Part shown: positions 18,038 to 25,932 of the stretch, piece by piece
How positions within the stretch are numbered: position 1 is the first letter of the stretch
Layout: every line of letters begins with the position of its first letter
NCBI GenBank assembly: GCA_903934325.1
Contig: CAIZNH010000041.1
Span: 62,001-126,000 of the forward strand
Origin: an uncultured Alphaproteobacteria bacterium
GTDB lineage: Bacteria > Pseudomonadota > Alphaproteobacteria > Sphingomonadales > Sphingomonadaceae
Length of the DNA: 64,000 nucleotides
Direction: 5' to 3'
The notes under the pieces: generated by a model
Databases searched by the model: none
What the model was told of the DNA's origin: nothing
Seen by the model: only the letters and a program-made list of their open reading frames with translations
Made by a program: the position numbers and the translations under genes

Positions 18038-19033
18038 TTAAGTGACGAGCGCCTTTTCGCAGGCCTCCATCGTCATTTCGAGGCTGCGGATGCGCGCCTC
18101 GGGATCATAGGTCGCGCCTGACAGCATGATCTCGTCCGCGCCGGTGCGCTGCACGAAGGCGGCGATCCCTTCGCGCACCTGTGCCGGCGTGCCGACGGCG
18201 GCGGCCTGTCCGACATGGGCGAGCATCGCCTGCGCAGGGGCAGGCAGCGTGTCGGTGTAATCGGCAATCGGCGGCGGCAGCTTGCCGGGGTTGCCGCTGC
18301 GAAGGCGCACAAAGCTTTGCTGCTGGCTGGAGGCGAGCAGCCGCGCCTCGGCCTCGGTTGCGGCGGCAAAGACGTTCATCGCGACCATGACGTGCGGCTT
18401 TTCCAAAGCCTCGGACGGCTGGAAATCGCGGCGGTAGAGCGTCAGCGCGGCATCGAGGTGATCGGGCGCGAAATGTGCGGCGAAGGCATAGGGCAGGCCC
18501 AGCTTCGCGGCCAGTTGCGCGCCGAACAGGCTCGATCCCAGCATCCACAGTTCCACCTTGGCGCCCATGCCGGGGGTGGCGGTGATCGGCAGATCGAAAT
18601 CGCCGGTGAGGAGCGCACGCAGTTCGACCACGTCCTGCGGGAAATATTCGGCCGCCTGATGGAGGTTCTTGCGCAAGGCCCGCTGCAATTCCGGCCCCGC
18701 CCCCGGTGCGCGGCCGAGACCGAGATCGACCCGTCCGGGGAACAGCGCATCGAGCGTGCCGAACTGCTCGGCAATCTGGAACGGGGTGTGGTTGGGCAGC
18801 ATGATCCCGCCCGATCCGATGCGGATCGTGCTGGTGGCGTTGCCGATATGGGCGAGCACCACGCTGGTCGCCCCGCCCGCGATCCCGTCCATCGCGTGAT
18901 GCTCTGCCACCCAGAAGCGCTTGCACCCCGCCCGCTCTGCCGCACGGGCAAGATCGGCGGTGGCAGCGAAGGCCTCGCTCAGGGTCCCGCCTTCGCGGAC
19001 GGGGACGAGATCGAGCACGGAGAAGGTCGTCAT
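18038..19033 (-). CDS. LLM-class flavin-dependent oxidoreductase (MsnO8-like)
   Basis: A 331-residue protein of the luciferase-like monooxygenase superfamily, a TIM barrel using reduced FMN. The N-terminal stretch FSVLDLVPVREGGT, the AEHHAMDGIAGGA loop (about 46-58), GSGGIMLPNHTPF and VDLGLGRAPGAG are typical of the MsnO8 group, whose members have no assigned substrate. It is the last gene of a three-gene operon and overlaps the TPR gene by 4 bp (ATGA). No flavin reductase is adjacent, so reduced flavin must come from elsewhere. Confidence 0.88.
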   Translation of the reverse strand: MTTFSVLDLVPVREGGTLSEAFAATADLARAAERAGCKRFWVAEHHAMDGIAGGATSVVLAHIGNATSTIRIGSGGIMLPNHTPFQIAEQFGTLDALFPGRVDLGLGRAPGAGPELQRALRKNLHQAAEYFPQDVVELRALLTGDFDLPITATPGMGAKVELWMLGSSLFGAQLAAKLGLPYAFAAHFAPDHLDAALTLYRRDFQPSEALEKPHVMVAMNVFAAATEAEARLLASSQQQSFVRLRSGNPGKLPPPIADYTDTLPAPAQAMLAHVGQAAAVGTPAQVREGIAAFVQRTGADEIMLSGATYDPEARIRSLEMTMEACEKALVT

Positions 19034-19890
19034 GCGGGCGGTTCCTGCGGGTTGGCGGGCGCGCTCTCGGGCGGGCCAAGCTGGACGAGATAGTCGCGCG
19101 CCTGGCTGGCGGCGGGGCTGTCTGCCGAAAGGTCGATCACCGATTGCCAGCTTTGTCGCGCGGCATCGTCGCGCCCTGCGAGCACGGCGATGACGCCGGC
19201 TTCAAGCCCGATTTCCGGGCTTGCGGGCGCGAGCTTTGCGGCGGCTTCGATCGCGATCTGCGCCGCATCGAGCCGGTTCATCCGGCGCAACAACGTGGCC
19301 TTGAGCAGCCAGCCCTCGCTGCTTTCCGGGGCGAACCCGGTCGCCTCGTCGAGCGCCACAAGGGCTTCGTCCTGCCGGTCCAGCGCCACCAGTGCGCGGG
19401 CGCGGTCGATCGCGGCAATCGCCTGCAAGGGCGCGGCAGCCGCGCTGCGGGCTTCGGCGCCCGCCTGCTCCAGCAGCGCCAGCGCCCCCTCGCCATCCCC
19501 GCCTGCAAGCGCGGCATTGCCGGCCATCATGGTGAAGCGCGCGCGGGCGCGGATCTCGTCTTCGGGCGTCTCGTCATGCGCGGCCATGAAGGCGGCGCGG
19601 GCATCGTCCCACAGGCCAAGCTCGCTTGATGCTGTGCCAAGGCAGTGGTTGGCGAGCACCCGCTCGGTCCCGGTGGTCTGGGTGCGGCGGATCTGCGCCA
19701 TGGTGTGGGCGCGGGCAGCATCGGTGCCGATTTCATCGAGGCAGGATTGCAGCCACGCGCTGGTCGGATCGACAATCTCCTGCTCGGTGCCGGGACGCGG
19801 GGGCCGGTCACGCACCAGATCATCGCTGCGCATCGCGCCGCCCATGGGATCGGGGCCAACCTGGAGCAGCAGAGCGAGGAGCAGGGACAC
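19030..19890 (-). CDS. Exported TPR-repeat protein
   Basis: A 286-residue protein starting at a GTG at 19890, five bases after the stop of the hydrolase gene. A short hydrophobic N-terminus (SLLLALLLQVG) may be a signal peptide. From about residue 75 to 265 the sequence consists of degenerate helical pairs with the TPR pattern of Ala/Leu/Gly spacing (for example LGLWDDARAAFMAAHDETPE and LAGGDGEGALALLEQAGAEA). It ends in a Pro-rich tail. TPR proteins are scaffolds, and the partner is unknown. Tight packing between the hydrolase and the flavin monooxygenase genes indicates cotranscription and perhaps a common pathway. Confidence 0.75.
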   Translation of the reverse strand: MSLLLALLLQVGPDPMGGAMRSDDLVRDRPPRPGTEQEIVDPTSAWLQSCLDEIGTDAARAHTMAQIRRTQTTGTERVLANHCLGTASSELGLWDDARAAFMAAHDETPEDEIRARARFTMMAGNAALAGGDGEGALALLEQAGAEARSAAAAPLQAIAAIDRARALVALDRQDEALVALDEATGFAPESSEGWLLKATLLRRMNRLDAAQIAIEAAAKLAPASPEIGLEAGVIAVLAGRDDAARQSWQSVIDLSADSPAASQARDYLVQLGPPESAPANPQEPPA

Positions 19891-19895
19891 GATTT

Positions 19896-20642
19896 CTATC
19901 CGTAAAATCCGGCCACGATGGCCTTGAGGGCGGCAATATCATTCTCGCGCGAGAGGCGGTGATCGCCGTCCTCTACCAGCGTAACCTGTACGTCGTCCGA
20001 ACGTAAGGCCGCCTTTAATCGCAGGCTGATTTCCCACGGCACATCCGCGTCCTGCTTGCCGTGGATCAGGTGCACCGGGCAGGTGATGTCGATCCCCCGC
20101 TCCAGCCGCAGGTGACATTCGGCATCGGCAAAGAAGCCGGGATGGGTCGGGGTCGGCTCGGGGCCATAGGGGTTGGGCTCGTAAAGCACCTCGCCCGCCG
20201 CGAGCGTCGCGCGCTGTTCAGGGGTATAGCCCCAGCGGGTGAAATCGGGCGCAGGCGCAATGCCGATCATCCCGGCGAGGCGGTGCTTCAGATGCTCGGC
20301 CACCAGCAGCATCAGCCACCCGCCCATCGAGGAGCCTGCCAGCAGCACCGTCCCGCTGACATAGGAAGCGACGAGCGCCAGCACCTCGTCCCGCCATTTC
20401 GACAGGGTGCCGTCGGCGAAATCGCCCGCGCTCTGCCCGCAGCCCGAATAATCAAGCAGCAGGCAGGCGCGGCCCTGCGCCTCAGCCTCGGCGAACAGCG
20501 CGGTCGCCTTGCCGCCCGCCATGTCGGACATGTAGCCGGGCAGAAAGACGAGGGTCGGGCCCCCGAAACCTTCGGCGCCGGGCGTGAAACGGAAGGCGAT
20601 CCGGCGGCCATCATAAAGCGTGTGGTGCATCACGTCGGTCAT
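19896..20642 (-). CDS. Alpha/beta hydrolase (ABHD10-like serine hydrolase)
   Basis: A 248-residue single-domain serine hydrolase. The nucleophile elbow is GSSMGGW (Ser about 98), the acid is the Asp of HGKQDADVPW (about 193) and the His is in VEDGDHRLSR (about 221). The oxyanion-side motif LPGYMSDMAGGKA precedes the core. The pattern is that of the mycophenolate-glucuronide esterase / ABHD10 group of small esterases and depalmitoylases. The start MTDVMHHTLYDG at 20642 is preferred; an in-frame ATG 12 bases upstream is possible. It is first in an operon with the TPR and flavin monooxygenase genes and is divergent from the PhoD gene (about 80 bp apart). Confidence 0.85.
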   Translation of the reverse strand: MTDVMHHTLYDGRRIAFRFTPGAEGFGGPTLVFLPGYMSDMAGGKATALFAEAEAQGRACLLLDYSGCGQSAGDFADGTLSKWRDEVLALVASYVSGTVLLAGSSMGGWLMLLVAEHLKHRLAGMIGIAPAPDFTRWGYTPEQRATLAAGEVLYEPNPYGPEPTPTHPGFFADAECHLRLERGIDITCPVHLIHGKQDADVPWEISLRLKAALRSDDVQVTLVEDGDHRLSRENDIAALKAIVAGFYG

Positions 20643-20722
20643 GGCGCACACCATGCCTTGCGCATGTGCACGGGCGCAAGCATTGTCATGCCAGCGCAAC
20701 GGGAGAGGGTTACGCCGCCGCC

Positions 20723-22399
20723 ATGTTCAAGACCGACACTGCCGCCGTCCAGCCGGCCGCTTCACCCACCGCGCTCACCCGCCGCGGCCTGTTCACCCTT
20801 GCCGGCGCATCGGCTGCCGTGGCCGCTGCGCCGCTCGCCGCGCAAGGCTTCGGCAAGGGCTTCACCCATAATGTCGCGAGCGGCGAGCCGGGCACCGACA
20901 AGGTGATGCTGTGGACCCGCTATGTCTCCGACGCCCCCGCCTATCTCGCGTGGGAGATGAGCGAGACCGAGGATTTCGCCCGTCTTGTCGCCGAGGGCGC
21001 TACCGGCAAGGCGGCCGGACCGGATAGCGATTTCTGCGTCAAGACCTGGGCCGACGGGCTCATGCCGGGGCGCTGGTATTTCTACCGCTTCATCGCGCCC
21101 GACGGCACCAAATCCCCCGTGGGCCGCACCCGCACCCTGCCCGAAGCGGGCGCCGCAGCGAGCTTCCGCATGGCGGTGTTCTCCTGCTCGAACTACGGCT
21201 TCGGCTGGTTCAACGCCTATGGCCATGCGGTGCTCGCCAATGACTGCGATATCGCGGTGCATCTGGGCGATTACATCTACGAATATGGCGCGGGCACCTA
21301 TCCCAACACCGGACAGGGCCTGGCCGAGCGGGTGCTCGAACCCGCCACCGAAATCGTCGCGCTGACCGATTATCGCCTGCGCTACGCCACCTACCGCGCC
21401 GATCCCGATTGCCAGCGCCTGCATCAGGTGCTGCCGATGATCGCGGTGTGGGACGATCACGAGAGCGCCAACGACAGCTATGCGGGCGGCGCGCAGAACC
21501 ACCAGCCGGACACCGAGGGCGACTGGGCCGCGCGCAAGGCGGCGGCCAAGCGCGCCTATCGCGAATGGATGCCGGTCTCGGACGAGCCCTATGCCGCCTA
21601 TCAGGTCGGCGACCTCGCGACCCTGTTCCGGCTCGACACCCGGCTCGAAGGGCGCGAGCAGCAGTTCAGCCTCGAAAAGCTGCTCGCCGGGCAGAAGGAC
21701 CCGCAGGCCGCGCAGGCGGTGCTGGAGGCCTTCCGCAAGGGCGACTGGGCCAATCCCGAACGCCAGCTTTTGGGGGAGCGCCAGGAAGCATGGCTGGCCG
21801 AGGGGCTCGCCGCCTCCACCGCCAGCGGCACGCCGTGGCAGGTGCTGGTGCAGCAGGTGCTGATCGGCAATCTCAAGAGCCCGCAGTCGCTGATGGACCA
21901 GCTTGGCAGCGCCCTGCCCGATTTCGTCAGCCAGCGCCTGAAAGCGGCCAGCATGGCGAGCAAGGCCGGCCTGCCGCTCAACATGGATGCATGGGACGGC
22001 TATCCCGCCGCGCGCGAGCGGGTGTTCAAGGCCGCGCTCAAGGCCGATGCCAACCTCCTCGTGCTGGCGGGCGACACGCATAACGGCTGGGCCTTCGAAC
22101 TGGCGCAGGACGGGGCGAAGGTGGGCGTGGAGCTGGGCGTGTGCTCGGTCAGCTCGCCGGGGTTCGAGAATTACCTCAGCTTCGTGAAGCCCGACACGCT
22201 GGCCGCCGCGCTGGTGGCCGAGAACCCGCAGCTCCAATGGGCCGACACGTCGCAGCGCGGCTATATGGTGGTCGAGCTGACCAAAGCTCGCGCCACCACC
22301 GAATACCGCTTTACTGGCAGCCCCAAGCAGCGCTCGACCCGGCTGGCGGGCACCAGGCGGATCGTGAGCGAGCAGGGCAGCGGCAAGCTGGCGGTCTAG
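20723..22399 (+). CDS. phoD: Alkaline phosphatase D (PhoD), Tat-exported
   Basis: A 558-residue periplasmic or secreted phosphodiesterase/phosphatase dependent on Fe and Ca. The twin-arginine signal is LTRRGLFTLAGASA (about residues 18-31). The PhoD N-terminal domain begins FTHNVASGEPGTDKVMLWTR. The metallophosphatase core has FSCSNYGFGWFNAY, HLGDYIYEYG, WDDHESAND and the terminal GDTHNGWAFEL with its metal His. It releases phosphate from nucleotides or teichoic-acid-like and phosphodiester substrates. Its 3' end overlaps the convergent XRE gene by 4 bp. No pho box was identified with confidence in the short upstream gap. Confidence 0.94.
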   Translation: MFKTDTAAVQPAASPTALTRRGLFTLAGASAAVAAAPLAAQGFGKGFTHNVASGEPGTDKVMLWTRYVSDAPAYLAWEMSETEDFARLVAEGATGKAAGPDSDFCVKTWADGLMPGRWYFYRFIAPDGTKSPVGRTRTLPEAGAAASFRMAVFSCSNYGFGWFNAYGHAVLANDCDIAVHLGDYIYEYGAGTYPNTGQGLAERVLEPATEIVALTDYRLRYATYRADPDCQRLHQVLPMIAVWDDHESANDSYAGGAQNHQPDTEGDWAARKAAAKRAYREWMPVSDEPYAAYQVGDLATLFRLDTRLEGREQQFSLEKLLAGQKDPQAAQAVLEAFRKGDWANPERQLLGERQEAWLAEGLAASTASGTPWQVLVQQVLIGNLKSPQSLMDQLGSALPDFVSQRLKAASMASKAGLPLNMDAWDGYPAARERVFKAALKADANLLVLAGDTHNGWAFELAQDGAKVGVELGVCSVSSPGFENYLSFVKPDTLAAALVAENPQLQWADTSQRGYMVVELTKARATTEYRFTGSPKQRSTRLAGTRRIVSEQGSGKLAV

Positions 22400-22587
22400 T
22401 CGCGGCTGAAGATCGCCTCGATCGGCAGGCCGAACACCTCGGCAATGCTGAAGGCGAGCGGGAGCGAGGGGTCGTAGCGGCCGGTCTCGATGGCGTTGAC
22501 GCTCTGGCGCGAGACGCCGAGCCGGTCGGCGAGGTCCTGCTGGCTCCAGCTGCGTTCGGCGCGCAGCACCTTGAGGCGGTTGTTCAT
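22396..22587 (-). CDS. Small XRE-family transcriptional regulator
   Basis: A 63-residue protein that is almost only a helix-turn-helix domain: LKVLRAERSWSQQDLADRLGVSRQSVNAIETGRYDPSL, then AFSIAEVFGLPIEAIF. This is the YozG-like type often encoded next to small membrane proteins. The ATG at 22587 overlaps the stop of the preceding membrane protein gene (ATGA). Upstream in-frame codons belong to that gene. It probably represses its own operon; the candidate promoter at 23373-23401 would be the target. Confidence 0.9.
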   Translation of the reverse strand: MNNRLKVLRAERSWSQQDLADRLGVSRQSVNAIETGRYDPSLPLAFSIAEVFGLPIEAIFSRD

Positions 22588-23183
22588 TCGCCGCGCACTT
22601 TCATCCAGAGCTGGGCGAGGCCGAGGCCCACCGCCCAGACCGGCAGCACCCACCAGGCCCAGATGTGCGGGACGAGCTCGAACATCTCCAGAAAGCCCCA
22701 GAAGATGCCGATGGCGAGCACCCCGCCAAGGCTCATGATCGCCGCGCGCACCATGCGGTAGCGCAGGTATTCGTCCTGCTCCTCGACGAGGTAACGGCCC
22801 ATCGCCCAGATCATCGCGAAGGTCGGCAAGGTCGGCAGCAGGGCGATGGCGAAGGCCACCGGGCCGGACAGCTCGTAATTGTTCCACAATGCGATGGCGA
22901 TGCCGAGGCCGAGAACATAGCCGAAAGACGCGGCGAGGATGCGGCGGTTATAGCGCACCATCACCGGGCTGGCGCAATTCTGCCGCTCGCCCGCGCGCAC
23001 CAGCGGGATCAGCAGGCCCATCGCGCCGACGAACAGGATCATGGCGACTGTGCTCGTAATCGCGTCGGTCAGCTTGAGCGCGACGATGATGGCAGACGAG
23101 GCGAAATAGTTCCCCGCCCAGAACCACGGGCTGCGGCCGGCGGAGGTGCGGGCCGGGGTCTCGGTATCCTCCACCCTCAGCAC
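22584..23183 (-). CDS. Membrane protein cotranscribed with XRE regulator
   Basis: A protein of about 199 residues with four to six hydrophobic helices, for example ILAASFGYVLGLGIAIALW, ALLPTLPTFAMIWAMGRYLV and IMSLGGVLAIGIFWGFLEMF. A polar loop in the middle carries the stretch EEQDEYLRYRMVR, a motif that recurs next to small XRE regulators in other genomes (recollection, not searched). The start is uncertain: a GTG at 23183 overlaps the stop of the upstream small gene, while a TTG at 23198 and a GTG at 23174 are also in frame. Function is unknown; it may pass a membrane signal to the regulator. Confidence 0.75.
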   Translation of the reverse strand: MLRVEDTETPARTSAGRSPWFWAGNYFASSAIIVALKLTDAITSTVAMILFVGAMGLLIPLVRAGERQNCASPVMVRYNRRILAASFGYVLGLGIAIALWNNYELSGPVAFAIALLPTLPTFAMIWAMGRYLVEEQDEYLRYRMVRAAIMSLGGVLAIGIFWGFLEMFELVPHIWAWWVLPVWAVGLGLAQLWMKVRGE

Positions 23184-23359
23184 CCCCGCACGGCGCAATT
23201 GCCGCGGCGGCTGATCACGAAGGGCACCACCATCAGCGGCACCATCTGCGCGACGGTTGCAGGGACGATGTCGAAAATCGCCAGCAAGGCCGTGGCGATC
23301 GCAAAGGTCGCGATCAGCAGGGCATAGACTTTGGACGACATGGAAAGCTCATTTTGCAT
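23177..23359 (-). CDS. Small membrane protein, first gene of the XRE operon
   Basis: A 60-residue peptide with two hydrophobic helices (YALLIATFAIATALLAIFDI and VAQMVPLMVVPFVI) and a basic, Cys-containing end (SRRGNCAVRGC). The ATG at 23359 lies about eight bases after the predicted transcription start; an ATG at 23341 would remove six residues. Its stop overlaps the start region of the next gene, so the three genes are translationally linked. Coding is supported by the chain of overlaps and the membrane-like composition, not by recognised homology. Confidence 0.6.
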   Translation of the reverse strand: MQNELSMSSKVYALLIATFAIATALLAIFDIVPATVAQMVPLMVVPFVISRRGNCAVRGC

Positions 23360-23372
23360 AATGGCAAGGGTG

Positions 23373-23401
23373 CTTTACATCTGAGTCGCGGTCTATGTCA
23401 A
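23373..23401 (-). promoter_or_regulatory. Candidate promoter of the XRE/membrane-protein operon
   Basis: On the minus strand a perfect -35 TTGACA (23396-23401) is followed after 16 bases by TGTAAA (23374-23379) as a -10-like element. Transcription would begin near 23367, just before the first gene. TTGACA is the consensus for the housekeeping sigma factor. The region is shared with the divergent thrS promoter about 25 bp away, so the two could influence each other. Confidence 0.5.
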
Positions 23402-23424
23402 GGACGCTTTCCGTCAACTTGGAG

Positions 23425-23453
23425 ATGACTTTTAACCCTTGGCGGCCTATAGC
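23425..23453 (+). promoter_or_regulatory. Candidate promoter of the thrS leader
   Basis: ATGACT (23425-23430; four of six matches to TTGACA) is separated by 17 bases from TATAGC (23448-23453; four of six to TATAAT). The predicted start point, about 7-8 bases after the -10, is 23460-23462. That coincides with the ATG of the threonine-rich leader, so the leader mRNA would be leaderless. This is a reading of hexamers only. Confidence 0.45.
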
Positions 23454-23461
23454 CCCCCGCC

Positions 23462-23533
23462 ATGGCCAAGCTGCTGACCACGACTGCCACCACCACCACC
23501 CGGACTATCCGGGGGCGGGGTGCTGCGGCTTAG
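23462..23533 (+). CDS. Threonine-rich leader peptide upstream of thrS
   Basis: A 23-codon frame beginning MAKLLTTTATTTTRT and ending in Ala codons before TAG. It has eight Thr codons in the ten positions 23477-23506 (three Thr, Ala, four Thr, Arg, Thr). Its stop lies 128 bp before thrS. A cluster of codons for the amino acid handled by the downstream synthetase is the hallmark of ribosome-mediated attenuation. No ribosome site precedes the ATG, but the predicted transcription start is at or next to it, as known for the leaderless trp leader of Sinorhizobium. Too short for ordinary gene finding; the peptide itself probably has no function. Confidence 0.72.
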   Translation: MAKLLTTTATTTTRTIRGRGAAA

Positions 23534-23613
23534 GCCCAGGCACCGCCGCCCGGATCGGGGCGGCGCGGTGTCCTTCCCGAACCGGTAACCTGCTCAACAC
23601 CGCTCTTCCGGTG
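23509..23613 (+). promoter_or_regulatory. Putative threonine attenuator structure of thrS
   Basis: Four RNA segments can pair in competing ways. Segment 1 (23509-23523, CCGGGGGCGGGGTGC) pairs with segment 2 (23540-23553, GCACCGCCGCCCGG) in an 11-bp stem with one bulge. Segment 2 also pairs with segment 3 (23558-23570, ending GCGGTG) in about 11 bp. Segment 3 end GCGGTGT (23565-23571) also matches ACACCGC (23597-23603), which in turn can pair as CACCG/CGGTG with 23609-23613. Segment 1 starts three bases after the last Thr codon, so a ribosome stalled there would block it. No U-rich run follows, so the terminating element, or a translational alternative, is unresolved. Confidence 0.55.
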
Positions 23614-23661
23614 CGATGCCCTTTGTCCTAAGGCCCGCGCCAAACGAGACGGATGTAAACG

Positions 23662-25656
23662 ATGACCGAACTGCTCAAGATCAGCCTCCCCGATGGATCG
23701 GTGCGCGAAGTGCCGCAGGGCTCGACCCCGGCGGATATCGCGGCGGCGATCGGCCCCGGCCTTGCCAAGGCGGCGCTGGCGGCACGGGTCAATGGCGAGC
23801 TGCGCGATCTTGGCCGCCCCTTCGATGGCGATGCCGAGCTGGCGCTGGTGACGAGCCGCGACGAGGCCGACGCGCTCGAACTCGCGCGCCACGACTATGC
23901 CCACGTGCTGGCCGAAGCGGTGCAGGCGCTGTTCCCCGGCACGCAGATCACCTTCGGCCCTGCGACCGATGACGGCTTTTATTATGACGTGAAGGCCCCA
24001 GCGACCCGCGAGCCCTTCGGCATGGATGATCTGCCCGCGATCGAGGAAAAGATGCGCGAGATCATCCGCGCCGACAAGCCGCTGACCCGCGAAGTGTGGA
24101 GCCGCGAGGCGCTGATCGCCAAGTGGGCGTCCGAGGGCGAGACGTTCAAGGCCGAATGGGCCAAGGAACTGCCCGAGGGCGAGGAACTGACGGTCTACTG
24201 GAGCGGCAAGGACTGGCTCGACATGTGCCGCGGGCCGCACCTGCCCTCGACCGGCAAGCTTGATCCCGACGCCTTCAAGCTGATGCGCGTCGCCGGGGCA
24301 TACTGGCGCGGCGACCAGAACAATGCGCAGCTTACGCGCATCTACGGCACCGGCTGGCTCAACAAGAAGCAGCTTTCCGCTCACCTCACGCGCCTTGAGG
24401 AAGCCGCCAAGCGCGACCACCGCAAGCTCGGCCGCGAGATGGACCTGTTCCACTTGCAGGAAGAGGCCCACGGCTCGGTGTTCTGGCACCCCAAGGGCTA
24501 TCGCATCTGGCGCGAGCTCGAGAGCTATATGCGCCGCAAGATGGACGGCGGCGGCTACCGCGAGATCAAGACCCCGCAGCTGATGGACGTGCGCCAGTGG
24601 ACCCAGTCGGGCCACTGGGGGAAGTATGCGCAGAACATGTTCGCCGTGCCCGATATCGTCCCCGATGTGGACGAGGAGAGCGGGGTTGCCTCCCCCAAGG
24701 TCGCCGATGATGCGGCGTGGATGGCGATCAAGCCGATGAACTGCCCGGCTCACGTGATGGTGTTCAAGCAGGGCATCACCTCCTACCGCGATCTGCCGAT
24801 CCGGCTGGGCGAGATGGGCTGCTGCCACCGCAACGAGCCCCATGGCGCGCTCCACGGCCTGATGCGCGTGCGCCAGTTCACGCAGGACGACGCGCATATC
24901 TTCTGCACCGAAGGCCAGGTGGTGGGCGAAGTGCAGGCCTTCATCGCGCTGGCGGATTCGGTCTACCGCGACTTCGGCTTCACCTATGACATCAAGCTCG
25001 CCCTGCGCCCCGAAAAGCGCTTCGGCAGCGAGGCCGATTGGGACAAGGCCGAGCAGGAATTGCGCGACGCGCTGACCGCGAACGGGCTGGAGTGGGAAGA
25101 ACTCCCGGGCGAGGGCGCTTTCTATGCGCCCAAGCTCGAATGGCACCTCACCGATGCGATCGGGCGCACCTGGCAGGTCGGCACGATCCAGTCGGACCGG
25201 GTTTTGCCCGAGCGTCTCGATGCGAACTACATCGGCGAGGATGGCGAAAAGCACCGCCCGGTGATGCTCCACCGCGCGATCTTCGGCTCCTACGAGCGGT
25301 TCATCGGCATCCTGATCGAGCATTTCGCCGGCAAGCTTCCCGCATGGCTCGCGCCGGTGCAGGCGGTGGTGGCGACCATCGTGTCCGACGCTGACCCCTA
25401 TGCCGAGGATGTCGCGGCCCAGCTGCGCGCCGCCGGTATCCGCGTCGAGACCGACACCCGCAACGAGAAGATCAACTACAAGGTGCGCGAGCACTCGCTC
25501 GCCAAGGTCCCGCACCTCTTGGTGGTCGGCAAGCGCGAGGCCGAGGAAGGCACCGTCGCCGTGCGCACCTTGGGCGCGGAGCACCAGAAGGTGATGCCGC
25601 TGGCGGAGGCAATCGCAATGCTGAAGGGCGAGGGCACCCCGCCGGATCTGGCCTAA
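23662..25656 (+). CDS. thrS: Threonyl-tRNA synthetase
   Basis: A 664-residue class II aminoacyl-tRNA synthetase that charges tRNA-Thr. Domains in order: TGS (1-62, [19 protein letters not shown]); editing domain with [10 protein letters not shown] and the later [12 protein letters not shown]; and a catalytic domain from about 245. Zinc ligands are seen in [10 protein letters not shown] and DDAHIFC plus the late [13 protein letters not shown]. Motif 2 is [19 protein letters not shown]. The anticodon-binding domain (about 560-655) ends [20 protein letters not shown]. The ATG at 23662 is preceded by GAGACGG. Expression may be controlled by the threonine-rich leader just upstream, which would raise synthetase levels when charged tRNA-Thr is scarce. 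Confidence 0.97.
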   Translation: MTELLKISLPDGSVREVPQGSTPADIAAAIGPGLAKAALAARVNGELRDLGRPFDGDAELALVTSRDEADALELARHDYAHVLAEAVQALFPGTQITFGPATDDGFYYDVKAPATREPFGMDDLPAIEEKMREIIRADKPLTREVWSREALIAKWASEGETFKAEWAKELPEGEELTVYWSGKDWLDMCRGPHLPSTGKLDPDAFKLMRVAGAYWRGDQNNAQLTRIYGTGWLNKKQLSAHLTRLEEAAKRDHRKLGREMDLFHLQEEAHGSVFWHPKGYRIWRELESYMRRKMDGGGYREIKTPQLMDVRQWTQSGHWGKYAQNMFAVPDIVPDVDEESGVASPKVADDAAWMAIKPMNCPAHVMVFKQGITSYRDLPIRLGEMGCCHRNEPHGALHGLMRVRQFTQDDAHIFCTEGQVVGEVQAFIALADSVYRDFGFTYDIKLALRPEKRFGSEADWDKAEQELRDALTANGLEWEELPGEGAFYAPKLEWHLTDAIGRTWQVGTIQSDRVLPERLDANYIGEDGEKHRPVMLHRAIFGSYERFIGILIEHFAGKLPAWLAPVQAVVATIVSDADPYAEDVAAQLRAAGIRVETDTRNEKINYKVREHSLAKVPHLLVVGKREAEEGTVAVRTLGAEHQKVMPLAEAIAMLKGEGTPPDLA

Positions 25657-25762
25657 AAAGCCTCAGCCGTTCGTGTCGAGCACAGTCGAGACACCAGAGC
25701 GCGGCATTGCGACTGCGTTCGATGCGAACGGAAGTTTGGCGTTAATGCGCCGCTGATCGGGT

Positions 25763-25897
25763 TCAGAACGGCAGCGGGTGCTGCGCGAGGATCAGCGCGG
25801 CAGCACAGCCGAGCACCACCAGCTGGCGCAGCACTTCGGTCGCATCGAAGCGATTGGCGGCGGCGGCGGCGAGCGGGAGGGCGATGGCGCGGTTCAT
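25763..25897 (-). CDS. Small hypothetical protein downstream of agmatine deiminase
   Basis: A 44-residue frame starting MNRAIALPLAAAAANRFD, followed by one hydrophobic helix (LRQLVVLGCAAALILA) and ending QHPLPF. Codon third positions are strongly GC, like neighbouring genes. GGGAGG lies 12 bases before the ATG at 25897, and another in-frame ATG lies at 25909 directly behind that sequence. It follows the agmatine deiminase stop by about 35 bp in the same direction. No homology is recognised; it may be a small membrane protein or a chance frame. Confidence 0.4.
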   Translation of the reverse strand: MNRAIALPLAAAAANRFDATEVLRQLVVLGCAAALILAQHPLPF

Positions 25898-25932
25898 GAG
25901 CCGCACCATCCTCCCAAGACCCTAACGAAGCG

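Noticed and set aside
23395-23631. Alternative frame across the thrS leader that reads a run of His codons (HHHH)
   Set aside because: A His-rich leader would suggest histidine control, but the downstream gene is thrS and the Thr frame has its own ATG at the predicted transcription start. The His run is the same ACC repeat read out of phase.
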